The notes beneath the pieces are model-generated. The model made no database searches, was not told the DNA's origin, and saw nothing but the letters and a program-made list of their open reading frames with translations. A program made the position numbers and the translations under genes. Source: Acytostelium subglobosum LB1 (taxonomy: Eukaryota; Evosea; Eumycetozoa; Acytosteliales; Acytosteliaceae). From it: a stretch of 64,000 nucleotides of DNA. Location: positions 139,686 to 203,685 of the forward strand of contig NW_012236525.1 of the NCBI RefSeq assembly GCF_000787575.1. Reading direction: 5' to 3'. This document shows, in pieces, positions 36,315 through 49,025 of this stretch (positions are counted from its first letter, which is position 1; each line of letters opens with the position of its first letter).

Positions 36315-37908
36315 ATGGAGTCTACTCCCACAACAACAACAACAACAACAGTTGAGGGTTCATCCTCCACCTCATCAACTGCTCAGCCAAAGCAGAGCTC
36401 TGTTAAAGAGATAAATGAAAGATTGAGAAGAGTATTCTACACAAACAAGACGAGAAAGATTGAGTGGCGTTTCGCTCAACTAAAGGCTCTAAAGAAGATG
36501 ATGACCGAGAACAAGGATGACATTGCCAAAGCCGTCAAGAAGGATTTGGGCAAGCCAGACTTTGAGGTCAACCAAACAGAGGTCGTGATGGTCATTGCCG
36601 AGATCGAGGAGACCATCTCCAATCTCGAGAGCTGGGCCAAGACCGAGACGGTGTACAGCCCTCTCCACTTCAAGCCGTCGTCATCACACGTGCTCAAGGA
36701 CCCACTTGGAGTCGTGCTCATCATGTCGCCATGGAACTACCCAGTCAACCTGGCACTCATCCCATTCGCTGGCGCCATCGCCGCCGGCAACTGTGCCCTG
36801 CTCAAACTCTCTCGTCACAGTGGCAACGTTGCCCAGCTGCTTCACTCTCTGTTGATCAAGTACATGGACAACGAATGCTTTGCCTTTGATAGCGAGGGTG
36901 GCGCACCCTACATCACTGAGCTCCTGGAGTACAAGTGGGACCACATCTTCTTCACTGGCAGTGTTGCAGTTGGTCGTATCGTCTACCAATCTGCCGCCAA
37001 GTTCCTCACCACAGTCACACTTGAGCTCGGTGGCAAGAACCCATGCATCATTCATCAGGATGCCAATGTCAAGTTGGCCGCCAAGAAGTTGGTTTGGTAA
37101 GTCGTCAATGTCTTCCCCTTCATGCTACACCAGGACTAACTCAAGTTGTACAACAGGGGCAAGTGTTGGAATGCAGGTCAGACTTGTATTGGACCAGACT
37201 ACTTGTTGATGCACAAGTCAATCGTGGAGGAATTTATTGAGGAGTTCAAGGTGGTGCTGAAGGAGTTCTTTGGCGATGACATCAAGCAGAGCAAGTCATA
37301 CGCTCGTATCATTTCGAAGCAGCATACAGAGAGACTTCAGAAGTTGTTTGGCAACGGCAAGGTTGTCATTGGAGGCGAGGCCGATCCCGAGACTAAGTAC
37401 GTCGCACCAACCGTCATCATGGAGCCCCAGTTGGATTCGCCATTGATGCAGGATGAGATCTTTGGACCAGTGCTCCCGATCATCACCTACGAGGACATTG
37501 ACGAGCCAATCAGGTTCATCCAGGAGCGTCCCAACCCTCTCACCCTCTACCTGTTCTCCCGTGACTCCTCCGTCCAGGACCGTGTGTTACAGTCCACACA
37601 GTCTGGCTCGGCCATGTTGAACGATGTCCTTTTGCACTTTACCAACCCACATCTTCCATTCGGAGGCAGTGGAGACAGTGGCATTGGAGCATACCATGGT
37701 AGACTTACCTTTGACACCTTTACCCACAAGAGAGCCTTGGTCAAGGCTTCCACCAAGAAGGTATGTTTGTCATGTCATCAGATGCATCTAGTCATCAATC
37801 ACTTACTTACCATATCCTAATTAGTGGTTGGACATTCCATTGAAGTACCCACCATATTCAGAGTTTGCTGGTACAGTTGCTGGCAAGATGATTGGTTCAG
37901 GCTGGTAA
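36315..37908 (+). CDS. Class 3 aldehyde dehydrogenase
   Basis: Three exons: 36315-37096, 37157-37760 and 37825-37908, giving 489 residues. It oxidises aldehydes, often fatty or aromatic, with NAD(P)+. Family motifs: DPLGVVLIMSPWNYPVNLAL, FFTGSVAVGR at the cofactor fold, LELGGKNP with the general base Glu237, and GQTCIGPDY with the probable nucleophile Cys271; Cys264 is nearby. EIFGPVLPI and the ALDH3-type NPHLPFGGSGDSGIGAYHG close the domain. The N-terminus has a Thr/Ser tract. There is no clear C-terminal anchor (ends AGKMIGSGW), so it is probably cytosolic or peripheral. Confidence 0.93.
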
Positions 37909-38378
37909 TCACACGCACATACATACTACAGTATCCATTAGGTCATTGTATCCATTTGATAGCAGCATCAGTCATAAATCTGATCATTAGTCTTTTTGTC
38001 ATTATATGATATCTGAGTGTAAATGTATGTGTACATGATCGAATGGATCCTATCTCATTGCTAAATCAATCAATCAAACTACTTCGTCAGACGAGTCATC
38101 ATAATCTGGGATGTGAGAGTGGGAAAGGTGGTGTGAGTAAGGTAGAATTACACCAATCAATCAATCAATCAATCACCAACACCACACCACACCACTACTC
38201 GTACATGATTGATCGTCAAAAGGTAGAATGTTCAATGAATTGTCCACAGGTCAGGACTATCTATCTGACTACTACAATGATTGATTGATTGATGATCACC
38301 AACTCAATCAATCATTCCATTAATAATTTCCAGACTTTCATATATCTCCAGGATAATCCATCCAATCAAACTAGAAGA
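37909..38378. other. Gap between ALDH and phosphatase genes
   Basis: 3' flank of ALDH and 5' flank of the phosphatase gene, same strand. It contains CAATCAATCAATCA runs. A frame from 38289 joins the phosphatase frame upstream of its signal peptide, but the start at 38379 fits better. Confidence 0.5.
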
Positions 38379-39875
38379 ATGACAGTTGGGCGCTACAAGA
38401 CATATACTCTACTTATACTTATTATTGCAGCCATATCAATAATTGATGGTAGTGATACGACAGACAACAAAGACGGGCCTAATTCACCCAGACATCTCAG
38501 ATTGTCCTTGACCAGCTCATCCTCTCACACAGACATGCGTGTCTCTTGGACAACTCGAGAGTTGATCAAACAGCCAGCTGTATACTACTTCCAAGGTGAT
38601 TGTAGTTTGGATTCTCAAAGTGGAGGACAAAGAATATCAATTGGCTATTCATCATCATATTTCCAATTCAATGGATACTTGCACACAGCCTTGATGTCAT
38701 CGCTTCGACCTGGTCAACAATATTGTTACCGTGTTGGAGATGCCGATAGAATGAACAACAGCAACAATACATCACCATGGAGTGACTGGAAGCAATTCAC
38801 TACTGTGCCCGACGACGATCAATCACCCGTGTACTTTGCAGCCATTGCTGACTCTGGTACTTATGGCAATGTATCCAATGTGATGAAGTCCTTGTCCAGC
38901 GATCCAGACATCACAATGGTGGTCCACGGAGGTGATCTGTCTTATGGATTGAAGGATCAGGTTTGGGAACTGTTTGGAAACATTGTGGAGCCGGTTACAA
39001 GTATCAAGCCATTCATGGTCATACCTGGAAACTGGGACGTGAAGCCCGACGCCATTGGATCATTCCTCAATCGGTATAAGATGCCATTGGCCTATCCCAA
39101 CCCGACTACCACCTTGACAAATGGTAGTATCACTTCTACCAACTTCAACATGTTCTACGCACTACCCTACAACACTGCATACATGATCATGTTGTCATCG
39201 TACGACCCTCTGGACAAGGATAGCGTGCAATACTCCTGGTTGCTGGACCAACTCGTCTACGTCAATGACAGGAGGGATGTCTATCCATGGCTGGTGATCT
39301 TCCTCCACAGCCCAATGTACACCTCATCACAGGGACATGGTGGCAGTGACCTCAAGATGCGAGAGTTACTGGAGCCCCTGCTCACTGAGTACCTAGTCAA
39401 TGTGGTGGTCTCAGGTCATGACCATGGCTACGAGCGTACATACCCAGTGCAGGGCGGCCAGGTGCTCAACGAGGAGAGAAACAACTATGTCAAGTTTGAT
39501 GGCACAATCCATGTGTTGGCGGGTACGGGTGGAGCAGACCTCGACCCGTGGATGGACTACCCTAGTTGGACAGCTCATCGCGAGAGCTCAGTGGGATACA
39601 CCAAGTTCAAGGCCACATACGATCGACTCGATGTCACGTACCTTCGTGTTGACGGCAGCACTGGAGACAGTTTTGTACTCCATCGCAATTCTGGACAGTT
39701 CCGCCATCATCTTAGAACGAAGAGTGACGACGAACTACCCTTACTCCTAGAATTCCTCATACTGGTGTCAGTGGTACTTCCAGTAGCTGCATGCCTTCGA
39801 ATCTGTTGTCCAAAACGACAAGTTATCAGCAATGATCATTACTACAAAATGCGAATGCGTTCATCCCTAGTGTAG
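38379..39875 (+). CDS. Purple acid phosphatase, membrane-anchored
   Basis: A single exon of 498 residues from the Met at 38379, which places a signal peptide (YTLLILIIAAISIID) at the N-terminus. A fibronectin-like N-domain (LRLSLTSSSSHTDMRVSWTT) is followed by the metallophosphoesterase domain with AIADSG, HGGDLSYG, GNWD, FLHSP and GHDHGYERTYP. These are the five metal-ligand blocks of purple acid phosphatases, with GNWD in place of the usual GNH(D/E). Near the end, LLEFLILVSVVLPVAACLRI is a probable transmembrane helix with a short basic tail. It is likely lysosomal or cell-surface and may hydrolyse phosphomonoesters. Confidence 0.9.
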   Translation: MTVGRYKTYTLLILIIAAISIIDGSDTTDNKDGPNSPRHLRLSLTSSSSHTDMRVSWTTRELIKQPAVYYFQGDCSLDSQSGGQRISIGYSSSYFQFNGYLHTALMSSLRPGQQYCYRVGDADRMNNSNNTSPWSDWKQFTTVPDDDQSPVYFAAIADSGTYGNVSNVMKSLSSDPDITMVVHGGDLSYGLKDQVWELFGNIVEPVTSIKPFMVIPGNWDVKPDAIGSFLNRYKMPLAYPNPTTTLTNGSITSTNFNMFYALPYNTAYMIMLSSYDPLDKDSVQYSWLLDQLVYVNDRRDVYPWLVIFLHSPMYTSSQGHGGSDLKMRELLEPLLTEYLVNVVVSGHDHGYERTYPVQGGQVLNEERNNYVKFDGTIHVLAGTGGADLDPWMDYPSWTAHRESSVGYTKFKATYDRLDVTYLRVDGSTGDSFVLHRNSGQFRHHLRTKSDDELPLLLEFLILVSVVLPVAACLRICCPKRQVISNDHYYKMRMRSSLV

Positions 39876-40474
39876 CCCTGTCATCCATCCCTCAATCAAT
39901 CATTCAATCAATCAACTTCAAACACTAATCAATATTCAAAACTACCATCTTAAGTAGTAGCGCCGACTCTTCCCAATCGAATGGACAATCACACGTACAT
40001 ACACCAGGATCATGGTTGGCAATGGCGATCGACAGCTGCCCCAAAGGTGATCAGAGATATATAATGCAATGTTATCTTTCACTTTACATTGTGACATAAC
40101 ACTCTTGTCAAGTCAATGACAACCATGGTAATACCATATCCATACCCTCATACGACGGAATGGACTGGACTGGAATGGGCTGGATCTCCACACCCCATCA
40201 CTCTCCCCACCCTTGAATGATCAAGTGTGTTTGTGTTTCCAGGTCTAAAATTACCTCCACTCTCAACAACTCTAATAAGTGTATAATGATAATAATAAAA
40301 TGGTGGATTGATATGATTGACTGATTGACTGACTGATTGAATGAACTTGCTAACTTGTCCCGCCCCATAATCACGGAAACAACTCACTCACTCTTGTACA
40401 CATAAGGAAACAATTAATCAATTGATTAATTATTATTATTGGATACTACTGATGATATCAATACCTCTAACGAA

Positions 40475-40507
<33 letters not shown>

Positions 40508-42273
40508 CTATTGATCGACGACACTCCCTCGAGTTATTACAACACCAACCTCATCATCAATCATTCTTCGGCAATCCTCATTTCCCTATTATTATCTATC
40601 TATCTTTAATTAGATAAATATATATATCGACATCAACAACACAACCACATATCTATTCTATTCTTTAGAGATTCGATCAATCAATAATCCAACCATGTCA
40701 ACAATTGCCATGGAAGAACATTTGTAAGTGGACAATCATAATCACAACCTGGCGAGTCCAGACTGGTACCACTTGATCACCATTTAGGACCGAAAAAGTC
40801 CTCCATCCAGCAATCCAATCAATCATGTTTATCAATCTCCAACTCATTGAGAGACTCTCTGCACCAAGTCAATGTAGACTCAACAAATACTTTAATCTCC
40901 TAGTAATATTTAGGCAGAACATCAGCCGAATCATCATCACCCATCTCTAATCACACCAATCCAATCCAATCCACTCACAATCAAACAATCATTCAAACAA
41001 CACAAAATAGACATATATGTACAACAACAATCAACACATATATATGTGATCGGGCATGCATTCCAAACGACTCATCTCAACACACACTAAAGTGATCAAT
41101 CAATCAAACAGTGATTGATTGATGAGTAGTGATGTGATTGACCAATCATCAATGTTTATCTTTGTGTGTTTGAAAGGGTTGGTTTGACGATTGATCAATC
41201 AAACAAACACACAACATATAACACGAGTGGTGTGTGGTAGGGAGGGATGCCCATGTTCGACATCACTTCCATCAACCCATGCCCATCGATAAGATTTACA
41301 TCAATGTTTAAAGCATACCTACCATCTGTCATCAGTATTTACTACTGCAACTATACCCTACCCTATTCGCACGACGACCCTAGACAGACAGAAAGTGTTT
41401 GCTTGCTACACTCTCTTTTACTCCAGGAAGTGGCGGGCGGACAGTCTATTAAGTTGTTCTTTGCTCCAATGTTATGTTGTGTTCAGTTCAGTTCAGTGCA
41501 GTGATTAGTGTGTGTCTTTGTATGTATGTATCTATGTCCTGTTGTTAACGATATGTGTGTATGCCTTCTACATTCTTGTTTCAACAACATTAACATCATC
41601 AATTAATCAATCAATCTATCAATCAAACACTCACTCATCGTTATTGTCTATCCCCGCCACGCCACGCCACTCCACGACATCCAATCAATCAATCAACCAA
41701 GCCAGCCAGCCAGTGGATTGGTGTTACCAGCTGCCCTTTAAAATATCATCATTTGTTTACATCCTGTATCCATCAACATCACATACAGGCATATGCTGGC
41801 TCCACCTCACACTCATTCTCACACCATATAACATAACTTCACTTCTCATCACTCTACTCAATCAATCAAACAATCAATCACCCATCTCAACTTCTCATCG
41901 TCGTCGTTGTCGCGAGTTATCCCAATCAATCTGGCCTGGTCCATCATCAATCATTCATCTCTTATCAATCCATCCTACCATCCATCCATCCTCCAGTATT
42001 GATTGCCATTCATTCAATCATTACTCCAACATATACAACAAACAAACAAACTAAGTTGCCTTAGTATTTATTATTAATTTATTATCAACATCATCCTTCT
42101 ACGAAGGAACATCAATTGCCAAACCGCAACGACAAAATCTGGCACGCTCCAACTCAACCTCAAACCCAAACTCAAACTCACACTCCATCGCGCCAATCAT
42201 TCAAACATCCAGTCTACAGCAGCAACAGCAACAGCAACAGCATCAGCAGCCAATACTCAACTCCTTCGGAGCA
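39876..42273. other. Long gap before the RhoGEF gene
   Basis: About 2.4 kb with dense TCAATCA words, an (ATT)n run at about 40478-40504, and one possible tiny first exon at 40694. From 42055 to 42273 the frame of the RhoGEF stays open (Asn/Ser/Gln-rich), so part of this stretch may be coding. The 85-codon frame at 41247 is unsupported. Confidence 0.5.
40694..40726 (+). CDS. Possible first coding exon (RhoGEF or other)
   Basis: ATGTCAACAATTGCCATGG in a good start context (AACCATG) is followed after 33 nt by a consensus GTAAGT donor, phase 2. A phase-compatible acceptor in the RhoGEF frame is the CCAG before 42200, which would need a ~1.4-kb intron, far longer than others here. An acceptor near 40786 would lead to a stop after about 55 codons. 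The link is unproven. Confidence 0.25.
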
Positions 42274-44929
42274 ATGGAGGGTCTGATAATATGCAAGGTG
42301 TGCCTTGGACAGACACAGCGCTATAATAAGGCATGCCATCTGTGCAGCAGCGAGCTTGGAGAGCGTTGCTGGCGATGTAACCATCTATGCAAACCAAACT
42401 CAAAGTTTTGTTTCTGGTGCAATGTCAAGCTGCACCTAATTGATATACCATCGGTGGACTCGATACTCCCCATTCCTCCATATAAATCAACACTGGCTGC
42501 AAGCCAGAGCATAAAGAAGCACCAACAACAACAACAACAGCAACAACAGCAACAAATACCTCATGTTCAGGTCAACTTGATCGCTGAGAAAGTGGACCAG
42601 AGTGGTACACCTCCAATTAGATCATTAATAGAGAATATCAATAAGAATATTGCCTCATCGCCACAGGTCTGCTCACCTCCCAGACCTGGCAACATGACCA
42701 GTCCTCGACAAAAACAGCCAACATATTCTAGCGCCACTTATGTGGCGCCAAAGAAGAGAAGCAGCTATCCCAACACGCCACTCACACAATCAAACCCTGT
42801 CTGTGTACTGGAGAAGCCCAGTCTGTCGTCCTCTGTAGCTGCTCAGCAGAAGCCGCCTCAATCTCTCCACGAGTCGAGCTCAACTCGTATTGAGGAGTTC
42901 GACTCTGCCAACACTTCACAAGAGTCCATTGAGTTCCCACCTGCCACGGCACCGCTGGTTTCCACCCCTTTGATCCAGACACCTCAGAAACAAACTCAAC
43001 CTCAGCCTCAACAAATACTTATTCAACCTGCTCCTCAACCTCAACAATACTATACGATAGCATTGGCACCTACTATCCAACCAATAATCCCACCACAACC
43101 GATCACACCGGCCAACGACTCGGCCAACTCTTCATTTAACAGCCAGACACTTAGCTACGACGAGATTGATATACGTTTCACCGACTCACTGAGAATGCTA
43201 CGCGAGGCTACATATACCATTGGCAAACCAGCGGAGGACCCCAGTATCCTGGAAGGCTACAAGTCCCCAACATCAAGCTCCAACTCAACATCCTCCATGT
43301 CATCAGTCATTAACTCACCTACATCAGAACTGACCTCGACCAATGAGCTGGCAGGTCTGTCACCAATTCGAGGCAATCTTACTCCAGTCCTGCTCAACGT
43401 TGCTTCACCACTACATGTTATAATGTCACCATCCTTGCTGGAAGTATCCTCTCCCAATCTACAATCAGTGTGTGATCAATCCGGCAACGGACCCAACGAC
43501 AGAACGATGAATGACTTTATCGATGCATTCCCCTCGCCACCAATCAACAGGATGCTCTCTCCATCGGGCTCAATTAGTCTGCGATCAGGTGTTCCAGCAT
43601 CATTGACATTCAGCTCACCAGCAATCATCAAATCACCATCAACTCCTCTGTCTCCAGTACTCAAGCCAACCCAACTTGCACAATCTGTGGCGTCGACCTC
43701 GTCCTCAGCATCCACAGTACGCAGCCTAACTTCATCGATTGATAAGCGTGCAATGCTCATTGAGGAGATGACAACTACCGAGCTGGACTATATCAAGGAC
43801 CTGGAGACCATTATCCAAGTATTCTACAGGCCTCTTCGCGATGACCTCAAGTTGCTCTCCACCGAGGAGTTTGTGACCATATTCTCAAACATTGAGCAAC
43901 TTCTCCAGGTCAACCAAGAGCTATACACTAGGCTGATATCCTCATCCTCATCGATTGGAGAGGTGTTCTGTATAATGGTATGTAGTACAACTACAACAAC
44001 TACGATCTTCATTCAAGACTAACATTACCCTCACTAAACAGTCGAGTTCATTTGATGTATACTCTGTGTATTGTAACTATCATCAGAAGTCATTGGAGAG
44101 CATTAACAGCTTGTCCAAGATGCCACAAATGGAGAACTTTGTGTCTGAACTGAGTCACGAACTAAGGACAATGAGTCTACACTCATTCCTTATCAAGCCA
44201 GTGCAGAGGATTTGCAAATACCCAATATTCCTTCGTGAGTTGCTCAAGGCTACACCGGTAGAACATGATGATCATGGACAGCTGATATTGGCATTGGCCA
44301 AGATCGAGCAGATTGTACAGATGATCAATAAGGAGAAGATGGAGAATGATGTCTGGCAGAGGACAATGCAGATACTTCAGACACTCAAGGGATCAGAGAC
44401 TCTACAACTCTCAAAGAGACACCTGCTCAATGAAGGTGCACTACAGTTGGTCGAAGGATATAATGAGAACTCTGAGAAGAAGGCGACGCCCAAGTTCAAG
44501 AAAGGTTACTACTTCCTCTTCCACGACATCTTCCTCTTTGCCAAACAAAAGGGTAACTCATATAGATTACTCTTTAGCATCCCTCTGGACACTGTGTTGG
44601 TACACAACAATGTATACAATGGTAAGTGATTCACTCATTCCAGTCAAGTCAATTTCATCAATCACTCTGACACCATCCTTTCCTTAGACAAACATTTCTT
44701 CACTTTGATCGAGATTGGTGTAGGTGGCAAACGATGGACGTTCCACCCTCAGCCAAAGGCGCTCAACCTGATATTGTACAACTCTCTGCAGAAGCTGATT
44801 GAGAAGTGCTGGGAGAACAGGTTCGACGAGCCACCCAAGTCGCTTAACTCGCCATCCAGCCAGTCGCCCACCAAGAAGAGGCGCTCAAACAGGTTTGTCA
44901 AGAGTCTGGTCAACATGAAGACTCTCTAG
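42274..44929 (+). CDS. RhoGEF (DH-PH) with N-terminal zinc-ribbon
   Basis: Three exons from the Met at 42274: 42274-43977, 44042-44621 and 44688-44929, giving 841 residues. The N-terminus has four CxxC pairs within 45 residues (CKVC, CHLC, CWRC, CFWC), a double-zinc-ribbon pattern. A long Ser/Pro/Gln-rich linker (about 80-490) follows. The DH domain begins near 490 (RAMLIEEMTTTELDYIKDLE), with the conserved helix SFLIKPVQRICKYPIFLREL. A PH domain follows (FKKGYYFLFHDIFLFAKQ to RWTFHPQPKALNLIL), then a basic tail. It should load GTP on a Rho/Rac GTPase. The frame stays open upstream to 42055 without a Met, so an upstream exon is likely. An AATAAA lies at 44958. Confidence 0.85.
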
Positions 44930-44957
44930 AGTAGTTAGTAGTAGCCACTGCTTGTAC

Positions 44958-44963
44958 AATAAA
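44958..44963 (+). terminator. Polyadenylation signal AATAAA after RhoGEF
   Basis: The hexamer lies 29 nt past the RhoGEF stop, a typical spacing for these genes. Confidence 0.55.
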
Positions 44964-45092
44964 CCCCCTGTCACCTACTCATTGGCCAATAGCTAATGAA
45001 GTTGGTTGTTTATAATAGATTGATTGATTGGTTGATTTGATTGACAGTAATGTAACATGGATGGATGATGGATGGTGAATGCGTGCTCAACA

Positions 45093-48000
45093 TTAATGTT
45101 GTTGCTTATGTGATGGTATCAAGTCCTCGATCTCGTTGTCGTCATGGGTCTCCTTGACATCGGACATCTTGGACTTTAGCTGTTGTACAAGCTTGGCTGT
45201 GCCAGGCTTGAGTGAGAGTAGTGATACAATGGAGGTGGCAGCTGAATTGACGCCTGGCACCGCATACTTGGACGTGGCCGTATGTTTCAGATGTGGAATG
45301 TGCACCTTGCGTCTGGCATCGCCCAGGTCTGACATAAAGTTGTTCCTGGCATTGCTCAACTTGATGTCTCTGAGTGTCGGCAGGCCGCCTGCAGATGACT
45401 TGTACGGGTTGTATCCCGGCACCATTCTATTGCCCTTGTACAGCGGGTAGTTTGCAGATGGCTCCAGGTCTGTCTCCACAACACTCCTTGCATTGATCAG
45501 CATGTTCTTGTAGCCATCCGTTTCCGAGATGATCAGGTCGTCCTCCTCTTTTGATCCGAGTAGCTGATAGAACTCGGCACGGTTGTTCCTGCAGAGCATG
45601 GCCACACGCTTGGGCACAGTCTCGGCCTTGGATATCTCGATGAAGGTCTGATCTATCTGATACTCCAGAAGCTTCTTGATGTAGATCCTAATGCGCTCCT
45701 GATGACGCTCCTTCAACTTTATCCACACGGCCTCGATCATGTCCTCAACGACTGAGCGCACCATTGGTGTGTCAATCTCTGGGTTCTTGCCCACAGGGAA
45801 GGTTTTCTTCTTCAACACCACCTTGCAGGTCTTAAACTTGATGCCCAGTCCAATACTAGAGAGGTTGTCATCGCCTCCAACCACCTTTCCATCTGGTCCA
45901 ACCAAGTCATAGTAGTGATACTTTGGTATCTTGAGCTTATCGCACAGTCCCTTCATGATCTGGATGTTTGGCGAACGAGGTGAGTTAGTGATCAATCGAG
46001 TGAGTTGTTCAAGGGGGTACATACTCTCTTCAAAGGCTGATAGGCATCCACTTTGATGGCCTTCTTCTGCATGCCCTTGAACTCTGGCGAGTCAGGCATC
46101 ATGAACTCAACGACAAAGTTACCGGTGCTGTCGGGCTGGTCCAGAGAGATGAGACGCAGCTGCCATGTGGTGAACAGGGCGCCAAGGCCATATGCCTCCA
46201 GCGGCAGGTTGTCATAGAGTGTTCTGCCCTTAAGCGTGCGCAGCACAAACTTGGTGGGCATTCAGGTTGCTGCTGACCTTCTCACAGATTAGACAGATGA
46301 TCTTGAAGACGGGCGTGCTGATGTCCAGCTTGTAGGACTTGCGGTAGACGCCCTTGAAGTCGTCGGTTGAGGGCAAAAGGAACTCCACCACTGCCTTGGT
46401 GTCAATGGGCAGTAGGATGGACTTGTACTGCTTGACGATCTCTAGCAGGTCCACAGTGCCCTCCCACACATCGAGTTCAGTGAATCCACGTGCTGTCAAT
46501 GCTTCAAACACTGGTCGCGACTCTGGCAACTTGCCGTATCCCTGTGCCGATGATGTCTCCAACATTGGGTACTTCCTCACCTGAAGATGTGGTAATGACT
46601 TGACCTGTTTGATCGATGGAGAAAGTTAGTTAGTCAATTGATCAAATGAAACTACTCCACTCAATCACTTACATTCAACTTGGCGATTGATCTGCCACGC
46701 TCGAGGGCGCGTGTGAGGAGCTCGATGATCTTGGGACGCGGCACCATGAAGTAGGTGGTCTTGTTGTTCTGGCTGTCTTGGAGGCTGAAGAGACCGCTGT
46801 TGACAGAGTCTAGACCAAAGTCCTTTAGACGCTCGTGGGGGAGGATGTAGAACATCTGATACTTGTACACATCGAAGAAGATGATGTTCTTCTCCGAGAC
46901 GAACAGGTAGGTTGGCACGAACGATATGCGTGTCGAGCCCTCGGCCTGCTCCTTCTCCTTCTTCTTGGACTTGCCAAGCTGTGCCACCTGCGCCTTGCTC
47001 TTGTTTGAGTTGGCCAGCACCAGGTTGCCGACGACGCGCAGCACCAAGAACTGGTCCCAGCCCTCCTCCTTCTTGAAGTGCTTGGACTTGGACAGAATGT
47101 ACTTGAGATGCGACGCCATGCTAAAGTCTGTGCGCTTGAGGTGAGCCAAGGGTGACTGCTTGGTGTTGAGGTGCTGGTTGGCGTCCGCCAGCCATGGATG
47201 GATGGGACCCGGCGAGGGTGTGGCCCTCGGGGCATCCTTGAGCTGCTGTGCCGAGGTTGACGGTGAGTTCTGTATCCTGCGATGTTCCTGCATACCCGCC
47301 TGGAGCTGATTGGTGATGCTGGCAAACTGCGAAGAAGGTGGCGCCAGCAATGAATCTGAGAGCACTTTGGGCGCGAATGTTGGCGCAGGTGTCGAGTCGA
47401 CCTTGGGTGACAGGGGTGTCGGTGACATGCCAGGCGACTGGGGCATCGATGGTGAGGCGGCCGGCGTCTCCTCGACATAGTCCTCGGTGTTGGTCTCTGT
47501 GCCCAGTATGGGCACTTCGAGCTCGGGGAACACCGTGCTGTAGTTTAGGATCAGCTTTGTGACGCACTCATTCGACACCTTTGCCTCGTACATGACGGTT
47601 GGCGAGTCGGGCTTGGACCTGAACAGGTTGGGTCCAAACACAACGCCCATATTATGAGCGTTCATCTTGTTCAACTTGGAGTGTCTCGTGAATATGATCA
47701 TCATGCGCAATATCCTCTTGAGTGCCTTTATATTGTCAGCTGGTACCTTTGCCATGAATGCTGCCAAGTCATCGATCTCAATCTGTTTGTCTAGAATTGG
47801 TGTATGTGTGGCCGCATGGTCGCGCTGGCGGGTTAGTCAATGGCGCGCTAGTCTGAGTGGCGCAGTGGGTCCATACCATTGGCTGTCACTTGACTGGCAA
47901 CAAAGCCAGACCATAGTTCATTGGGTATGAGCGGGTCGAACTGCTCTCTAATGTACAATTTAAGCGCGCCTGTTATATTATGTTCATTGAATCCAGGCTG

Positions 48001-48730
48001 GAAGTCGATGTTATCTAGTTTGGTTTGATTGGAATGATTGATTGATTGAGTGAGTATGTTGGAATGATCGATTGATCGATCGATCAAACAATGAAAGTGA
48101 TGATGCAATGTACCATTTACAAAGGTGGCCCAGAATAGTCTTATCTGATTGGCTGAGCCTGATATACGGAAGATACCCTCAATCTCTAGTGCACACTTCT
48201 CAAGACGACTGCACAGCTGTTCAATCACATGATATCGCAGTGGGATTGGTTTGTAATCCGACTTGAGCACTCTATTCTGTACAAGATCCTCCTTCGCAGG
48301 TCTTCTACTCAAGAACTTGTTCAATATATTGATAATAACTCCTTTGTTGGGTATGCCTCTGTTGTGATTGATAGCTTATATTAGTCAATCTCAATCAATG
48401 TGTATGTGTCATTCATGATGGTTACCCTTCGCCAAGATAGTCATCGCCCTGTTGTTGTTGCTGTGAATGTAGTGATGGAGTGTTGTTGCCACTTGAGTTT
48501 GATGATGTGACGTTGATGTTGACCATTGATGGATGTGTCTTGAATGCACTGGTCGATGACATTCTGGGTATGGCATTGGATGATTGTGGTAGATTGTTTA
48601 TCATTGATTCCAATTGACCATGTTGACCTTGACCATAACCTCCAAATGCCATTGACAATCTATTATTATTACCAATCAATGTCGGTGATGACATTGATTG
48701 TTGTTGTTGTTGCTGCTGTTGATCTGTCAT
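45093..48730 (-). CDS. RhoGAP protein with two ubiquitin-fold modules and a one-base frame break
   Basis: Six exons: 48730-48426, 48358-48114, 48014-47877, 47790-46673, 46604-46025 and 45959-45093; about 1083 residues if the frame break is bridged. Gln-rich N-terminus; RhoGAP domain at ~130-300 with the arginine finger Arg166 (EGIFRISGSANQ); Pro/Ser linker; a PH-like segment (FVPTYLFVSEKNIIFFDVYK); then two ubiquitin-fold modules as in RBD/talin-head proteins (FKIICLICEKVSSNL and QPLKRIMKGLCDKLKIPKYH). Exon 5 is 580 nt although its two joins need a multiple of three. Near 46256-46262 the frame shifts by one base inside a conserved run (SSNLN then PTKFVLRTLKGRTL). The protein similarity continues smoothly, so I suspect an extra base in the assembly. 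Confidence 0.82.
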
Positions 48731-49025
48731 AGTTATATATATAATATATGTTATAACTATATTTAAAACCAATGAATAACATTAAAGTGTGTTGTACTTG
48801 AGTTATTCATTGTGTCACAACCCCCACACACTCAATGATGATCATTTGATTCATTCACCTTCACAACAATTCAAATAACGGGCAGACACCCAACAAAGGT
48901 ATTTTGATCATTTATTTTGAAAAGACTTCAAACTGATCAAAATCTACAACATCGATGTTGGGTCACATGTTCCAAGATTTATCATTTATTAAAATATCTG
49001 TGTAAATTGAGTGCCACTCAATCAA

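Noticed and set aside
41247-41504. 85-codon plus frame in the gap before RhoGEF
   Set aside because: No splice sites in phase with any neighbour, no family, and mixed composition.
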